Origin: DATBLE01 sp963719325
GTDB lineage: Bacteria > Actinomycetota > Thermoleophilia > Gaiellales > Gaiellaceae
Length of the DNA stretch: 64,000 bases
NCBI GenBank assembly: GCA_963719325.1
Contig: CAVRBW010000002.1
Coordinates: 48,964 to 112,963, forward strand
Reading direction: 5' to 3'
Shown: positions 59,811 through 64,000 of the stretch, in pieces
Layout of the letters: each line of letters starts with the position of its first letter
How positions within the stretch are numbered: the stretch's first letter is position 1
Position numbers and translations under genes: made by a program
Notes under the pieces: generated by a model
The model's database searches: none
What the model saw: only the letters and a program-made list of their open reading frames with translations
Told to the model about the DNA's origin: nothing

Positions 59811-60440
59811 TCACGTGCTCGGGCGCAGCGTGGCTGGTCTGTACTGCGGGCGGCCGTTAGGCCGGTAGACCTGGATCGTTACGCCCTTCGCGTCGACTCG
59901 CGAGTCGACCAGATCTAGCGCAATGTCCGGGCCGGCGTCGGGGAACAGCCGCGTGCCCTGGCCGAGGACCACGGGGACGATGAGCAGGGTGAGCTCGTCG
60001 ACGAGGTCGTTTTCGAGCAGCCATCGGATCAATGCAGCGCTGCCATGCACCTGCAGCTCACCCGCCGGCTTGGCTTTCAGCTCGCCGATGGCAGCCCCGA
60101 GGTCACCGGAGAGGACGGTCGTGCCCGCCCAGCGCGGTTCGGTGAGCGTGGTCGATGCCACGTACTTGGGCGTCTCGTTCAACGCCACCCCGATGGGGTG
60201 GGCGCGCATGTCTGCGATTGCTCCCCAGGAGCCGGCGAAGAGCTCGTAGGTCACCCGGCCGAACAGGAACGCGTCGGCGCGCTGGTAGGTCTGGGTGATG
60301 AAGGTCGTGGTCTCGTCGTCGAACACCCCCATGGCCCATCCGCTGCGCTCGAATCCGCTCCTGCGTTCCTCATCCGTCGCGCCGCCGTTTCCCTGCATCA
60401 CTCCATCGACGGTGACTTGCGTCATGGTCGTCAGCTTCAT
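59811..60440 (-). CDS. Dihydrofolate reductase-like (RibD C-terminal domain) protein
   Basis: 209 residues from ATG 60440. TTMTQVTVDGVMQGNGGATD, DAFLFGRVTYELFAGSWGAI, LQVHGSAALIRWLLENDLVD and PVVLGQGTRLFPD match the same family as 5474-6049, at lower similarity. Upstream of the RHH pair in the same direction but about 190 bases away. Substrate unknown. Confidence 0.87.
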   Translation of the reverse strand: MKLTTMTQVTVDGVMQGNGGATDEERRSGFERSGWAMGVFDDETTTFITQTYQRADAFLFGRVTYELFAGSWGAIADMRAHPIGVALNETPKYVASTTLTEPRWAGTTVLSGDLGAAIGELKAKPAGELQVHGSAALIRWLLENDLVDELTLLIVPVVLGQGTRLFPDAGPDIALDLVDSRVDAKGVTIQVYRPNGRPQYRPATLRPST

Positions 60441-60638
60441 GGGTTCGCCCTTTCTCTCGTGATCGTCTTCCTCGTTCTGACCGCACCGAGGCGCGGATCT
60501 GATCGGCCGAACGTGGCCCCGTGCTGCAGGTTCACTCCGTCTCCCTCCTGGACACGGGCCGCGCAACTGCTGCCTGCACCCACCAACGACCGACTCTCAC
60601 ACGAGACGGATTGGTTCACGGGGTCCGGTCATTCCGCG

Positions 60639-60808
60639 TGATGACGGCGCGGGGCGATCCTGCACGCCGTCGCGGACGCATTCTTCGCGTCCGTCGAGCA
60701 GCGCGACGAGCGCCGTCTGGGTAGACGGCCGGGTTCGATTACCGCGGTAATGTGGCAATCGATTGGTTCAACCAAGCCGATGGAGGCGGCGGGAATCGAA
60801 CCCGCGTC
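60639..60808. repeat. Direct repeat copy 2 (dinB start plus tmRNA 3' end)
   Basis: Partner of 58331-58497. Here the tmRNA end is part of the intact gene. The two copies enclose about 2.1 kb with three minus-strand genes. Confidence 0.8.
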
Positions 60809-61140
60809 CGCAGCCGCACCGGGCAGAGCCTCTACAGGTTTAGCTCACCGTTTTGATCTCGCCCGGACGGCCGGTTGGTGAGCGACCTACCGCCGGGCCA
60901 GCCATCCTGTGGTCTCACCCCTCCGGCGATTGGCTTTCCTTCGGGGCCAGCCCGTTTATGACGCCGCTGCCCTCGCCACGGGCCGAGCGAGGAGCGACGC
61001 GTCGCCTAAGCTAGTTAGGCAGCGAGTGCGAGTTCGTTATCCGCACTTACGTTGTTTCCCGGTTGTTTTACGAGGCCGACCGGGGACCTCGACCTGCAGC
61101 TCAGCCGGAGAACCGACCACGTCGAGACCTGGTCGCCCCC
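60781..61140 (-). ncRNA. ssrA: Transfer-messenger RNA (tmRNA)
   Basis: The 5' end GGGGGCG (61140) pairs with CGCCTCC at the 3' end (60782-60788, one G-U). The T-arm GCGGGTTCGATTCCCGC lies at the 3' side. An internal reading frame at 61015-61059 encodes a tag ending NNVSADNELALAA and TAA. The tag end LALAA is the usual degradation signal. CCA is not encoded. smpB lies 26 bases upstream. It rescues stalled ribosomes together with SmpB. Confidence 0.92.
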
Positions 61141-61166
61141 GTATGTTCGTCGACACAGTGTAGCCG

Positions 61167-61622
61167 TCAGCGGCGGGACTTCAGCGCCCGCTGCATCGCG
61201 CGGTCGGCCTCGCGTTTGGCGATGTCGCGACGCTTGTCGATCGTCTGCTTCCCGCGCGCGAGCGCGAGCTCAACTTTCGCCCGGCCGTCCTTCCAGTACA
61301 TCCGGGTCGGCACGAGCGTCAGTCCCTTCTCGCGCACCTTGCCGATCAACGACGCGATCTCGTGCCGGTGGAGGAGCAGCTTGCGGTCGCGCTCGGGCTC
61401 GTGGTTCGCGATGTTGCCCTGGTCGTACGTGGCGATGCTCGCGCCGACGAGCCACACCTCCGCTCCGCGGACGTCTCCGAACGCCTGCGTGAGCGTGGCC
61501 CGCCCCTCCCGCAAGGACTTCACCTCCGTCCCCGTCAGCACGAGCCCGGCCTCGAAGCGCTCGAGCAGCTCGTAGTCGTGACGCGCGCGACGGTTGTCGA
61601 CGATCAGCTTCTCTCCGGCCAT
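61167..61622 (-). CDS. smpB: SsrA-binding protein SmpB
   Basis: 151 residues. DNRRARHDYELLERFEAGLV, GTEVKSLREGR, HEPERDRKLLLHRHEI and the basic tail KQTIDKRRDIAKREADR are diagnostic. It binds tmRNA and brings it to stalled ribosomes. Directly upstream of ssrA in the same direction, a common arrangement. Confidence 0.96.
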   Translation of the reverse strand: MAGEKLIVDNRRARHDYELLERFEAGLVLTGTEVKSLREGRATLTQAFGDVRGAEVWLVGASIATYDQGNIANHEPERDRKLLLHRHEIASLIGKVREKGLTLVPTRMYWKDGRAKVELALARGKQTIDKRRDIAKREADRAMQRALKSRR

Positions 61623-61646
61623 GCCGGAATCAAGTCTAGGGACGCG

Positions 61647-62930
61647 TCAGCCCGCCAACAGCCGGTTCGCCGGCACCGCCTCGGCCGGAATGCCCCGGCG
61701 CGCGACTGCGACGAGGAAGGGGCTCAATGCCGCCGCCGCAACCGCGCCGGCAACCGCCAGGGTCGCGTACCCGGCCACGCCGACGACGGGACCGGCGACC
61801 GCGGTCGCGCTCGCGGCGGCGACACCCATGCTGAGCTCGCCGAATGCTTCCACCCGCGGTCGGTGGGCAACAGGGACGGCCGACGCGAGCAGCGTGCTCC
61901 CGGCGACGAGCCCGGCGTTCCAGCCGACACCGAGCACGACCAGACCTACCGTGAAGGCGAATGCGTCGGCTCCGGCGGCCGCCGACACCGCGCCGGCGAC
62001 CATCAGCAGCAGCGCGCTCGCGGCTGCGACCGGGATCGGCCCGAGCCGATCTGTCAGCCGGCCCGTCAGGGGCGAAGGCCCGAACATGCCGGCGACGTGC
62101 AGGCTGACCACGAGCCCCACAAACTCGAGATCGTGCCCTTCAGCGTGCATGTGCACCGGCGCCATGCTCATGACCGCGACCATCACGAAGTTGGCGACGA
62201 CGATCGTCGCCAGCCCGGTGGTCGCCGCCGGGGCCGACAGCAGCCGGCGAAGCCCGGGTCCCCTGGCCGGCCGCGGGAACACGTCCCGCGTCGGATCGGA
62301 ATCCAGAGCGGCGGCGATCTGCAGCGGATCGGGACGCAGCAGCACGAACAGGACGACCGCGGCGATCGAGAACGCCACCGCCGAGACCAGGTAGAGGCCC
62401 GTGAGCTCGGGTAGCCCGACAGCAGTCGCGACAGCGCCGGCGGGTGCAAGGAGATTCGGCCCGGCGACTGCGCCGAACGTGGCCGCGAAGACGACCCGGC
62501 CGATCGCGCGACCACGCGCCTCTTGAGCGCTGAGGTCGGCGGCGGCGTAGCGAGCGAGCATCACGGCCGTGTTGCCGGCTCCGAACACGGCGCTCGCGGC
62601 GCAGAGCAACAGGAAGCTCGCCAGGACACCGGCCGCGACGACGCCGCCGGCCCCGGCGGCGGCCGTCCCCAGCGCGAGCACGAGCCCGGCGCGGCGGCCC
62701 GCTCGGCGAAAGACCAGCGAGATCGGGACCACGGCCGCGGACGAGCCGACGACGATGAAGGCCAGCGGCAGGCTCGCGAGCGACTCGCTTCCGGTGATGT
62801 CCAGCGCCAACAACGCACCGGCGGCGGCGCCCGACGCTCCCAGAGCCGCGAAGACCTGGGCGCCGACGAGCACGCGCAGCGTGCGCCGCTGCAGCGCCCC
62901 ACGATCGGACACGTCGCTCCACCCGCGCAT
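61647..62930 (-). CDS. MFS transporter
   Basis: About 427 residues from ATG 62930, twelve predicted membrane segments. VFRRAGRRAGLVLALG is the loop 2-3 motif, and LTGRLTDRLGPIPVAAASAL its counterpart in the second half. Typical drug/metabolite efflux-type member, substrate unknown. The AraC-type gene 80 bases upstream, same strand, may regulate it. Confidence 0.85.
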   Translation of the reverse strand: MRGWSDVSDRGALQRRTLRVLVGAQVFAALGASGAAAGALLALDITGSESLASLPLAFIVVGSSAAVVPISLVFRRAGRRAGLVLALGTAAAGAGGVVAAGVLASFLLLCAASAVFGAGNTAVMLARYAAADLSAQEARGRAIGRVVFAATFGAVAGPNLLAPAGAVATAVGLPELTGLYLVSAVAFSIAAVVLFVLLRPDPLQIAAALDSDPTRDVFPRPARGPGLRRLLSAPAATTGLATIVVANFVMVAVMSMAPVHMHAEGHDLEFVGLVVSLHVAGMFGPSPLTGRLTDRLGPIPVAAASALLLMVAGAVSAAAGADAFAFTVGLVVLGVGWNAGLVAGSTLLASAVPVAHRPRVEAFGELSMGVAAASATAVAGPVVGVAGYATLAVAGAVAAAALSPFLVAVARRGIPAEAVPANRLLAG

Positions 62931-63011
62931 CGCCCCACAGTAGGCGCGCGATGGCCCGCAGCTCTTGAACGAATCGGCCATCTTGCCGGCTCCGGAGTTG
63001 CCGGCGCGGTC

Positions 63012-63884
63012 TCAGCCGGTCGCGAGCTCTTGCAACTCGAGCGAGCGCAGCACCGGGCCGAACGAGGCGGCGTGATCATGCGTGGCGAGGCACTCGCGGG
63101 CTTCGTGCAGGAGCAGCCGGGGGGTGCGGCCGGCGAGCCGCAGCGCCTCGCGCGAAAGGTGGGCCTGATCGGCGAAACCCGCCTCGCGCGCGATGAGCGC
63201 CAACTCGGCGGCCGGACGGTCGCGCGTTCGCGTCAGGGCGAGGAAACGCTGGAAACGGAGGATCCGATGGAGGACCTTCGGCGTCACGCCGATTGCCGCT
63301 TCGCACCGGCGGCGGAGCTGCCGCTCGGAGACGTACAAGGATGCCGCGAGCGCTCGCACGTCGCTCGTGCGCCAGTGCAAGAGCCACCGCGTGGCCTCTT
63401 CGGCGATCGGGTCGGGCTCGCTCGCGTCGGCGAGGCGTCTGTGGACCGCGGCCTCGAGAACCGCCGCCGCGTCGCGCGGAGAAGCTGCTGCCGCCACTCG
63501 TTCGCCGAGCGCCACGGCAGCGCGGCCCCACAGCTCGTCGGACTCTAGGACCAGGTCGACCACCTCCGAACCGGGCAGGCCCAGGAGGGAGGGAGCAGCG
63601 CCGGGCCGGAAGCGAACGCCGACGGCGGTCGTGCCGGCGGCGAGCCTTTCCTCCATCGGCCCGGTCTGCGGGCCGACGAGCTTCGGAGTCGCACCCACGA
63701 CGCAGACGAGCTCGGCGCTGCCGTTCGGGATCGTGCGGTGGACGTACGGGCTCGAGTCGGGAGACACCTGCTGGACCCAGACACAGGTGGCGTGGCGACG
63801 AAGAGCTGGAGGCGGCAGCCACTCCCGGTAGCTCTGCAGGCCGTGTGGCCGTTCGGCGGCGGCTTCGACCCTCAAGCGACTCAT
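63012..63884 (-). CDS. AraC-family regulator with N-terminal DUF6597-like domain
   Basis: 290 residues. The N-terminus (RHATCVWVQQVSPDSSPYVH, RTIPNGSAELVCVVG, GVRFRPGAAPSLLGLPGSEV) matches the sensor-like domain of this AraC branch. The C-terminal HTH pair is SDVRALAASLYVSERQLRRR and AELALIAREAGFADQAHLSR. Upstream of the MFS gene on the same strand, so it may control efflux. Confidence 0.85.
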   Translation of the reverse strand: MSRLRVEAAAERPHGLQSYREWLPPPALRRHATCVWVQQVSPDSSPYVHRTIPNGSAELVCVVGATPKLVGPQTGPMEERLAAGTTAVGVRFRPGAAPSLLGLPGSEVVDLVLESDELWGRAAVALGERVAAAASPRDAAAVLEAAVHRRLADASEPDPIAEEATRWLLHWRTSDVRALAASLYVSERQLRRRCEAAIGVTPKVLHRILRFQRFLALTRTRDRPAAELALIAREAGFADQAHLSREALRLAGRTPRLLLHEARECLATHDHAASFGPVLRSLELQELATG

Positions 63885-64000
63885 TATCGGCGAACCCCCG
63901 TGGGCGCCGTAGGGTTCCGGGGTTGCATCCTCGCGACCTCGTGCTCGTCGCCGGCCGGCTCGGCTTCGCGGCGAGACGAGGGCGCTCGACTCGGCGATGA

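Noticed and set aside
63923..64000. 25-codon leaderless ORF at the right edge
   Set aside because: Too short, TTG start, and cut close to the window end; cannot be judged.

Overview
The window is high-G+C DNA with dense coding, frequent GTG starts, TGATG/ATGA/GTGA start-stop overlaps, a Gram-positive-type SOS box, an F420-type LLM oxidoreductase and secreted carbohydrate-active proteins. This fits an actinobacterium. A Thermoleophilia/Gaiellales-like soil lineage is my guess, not something the sequence proves. I recognised no integrase, transposase, CRISPR array or rRNA.

Layout. (1) 1-4.7 kb: the 3' part of an operon for a membrane complex related to energy-converting hydrogenases (large subunit, ferredoxin/small-subunit fusion, antiporter-like subunit), then a universal stress protein and a DUF190 protein. 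The hydrogenase metal ligands are missing. A 3' tRNA fragment follows. (2) 4.8-29 kb: mostly ordinary single genes and small operons: flavin oxidoreductases, YjbQ, a phosphoesterase, a primary-type sigma factor, a Rieske oxygenase, secreted glycosidase-like proteins, a MocR regulator, VOC and AraC proteins, an eIF2B-like protein and a serine hydrolase. (3) 29.0-35.6 and 41.3-45.7 kb, with an outlier at 55.0-56.4 kb: arrays of small unrelated genes, each separated by one copy of a dispersed element of about 31 bp, always in the same orientation. A two-gene block of 1005 bp is present twice, and both of its edges lie inside that element. The cargo is stand-alone small proteins: cupins, a YdeI/OmpD-associated protein, GNATs, a PRC-barrel protein, DUF3303-like, SRPBCC and HNH-like proteins, and a hydrolase. 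(4) 36.3-39.2 kb: a ferredoxin, then an operon of two small membrane proteins, a ferric-reductase-like membrane protein, ApbE and a lipoprotein; a YcaQ/AlkZ-type glycosylase follows after a decayed gene. (5) 45.7-55 kb: mixed accessory genes with several decayed ones. (6) 56.6-61.6 kb: an exonuclease/GIY-YIG/UVR protein under an SOS box, a dinB remnant, a small RHH-led gene pair bracketed by a direct repeat that carries the 3' end of tmRNA, then the intact tmRNA (ssrA) and smpB. (7) 61.6-63.9 kb: an MFS transporter and an AraC-type regulator.

The main novelty is the cassette-like array. In homologous cassettes the left half of the repeat follows the upstream gene and the right half sits with the downstream gene. 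This is what recombination within the element would produce, as in integrons, but the element does not match the canonical attC core and no recombinase is in the window. Other points of interest are the cysteine-less hydrogenase-related complex, the tmRNA-associated island with an overlapping-palindrome operator, and the SOS-controlled exonuclease.
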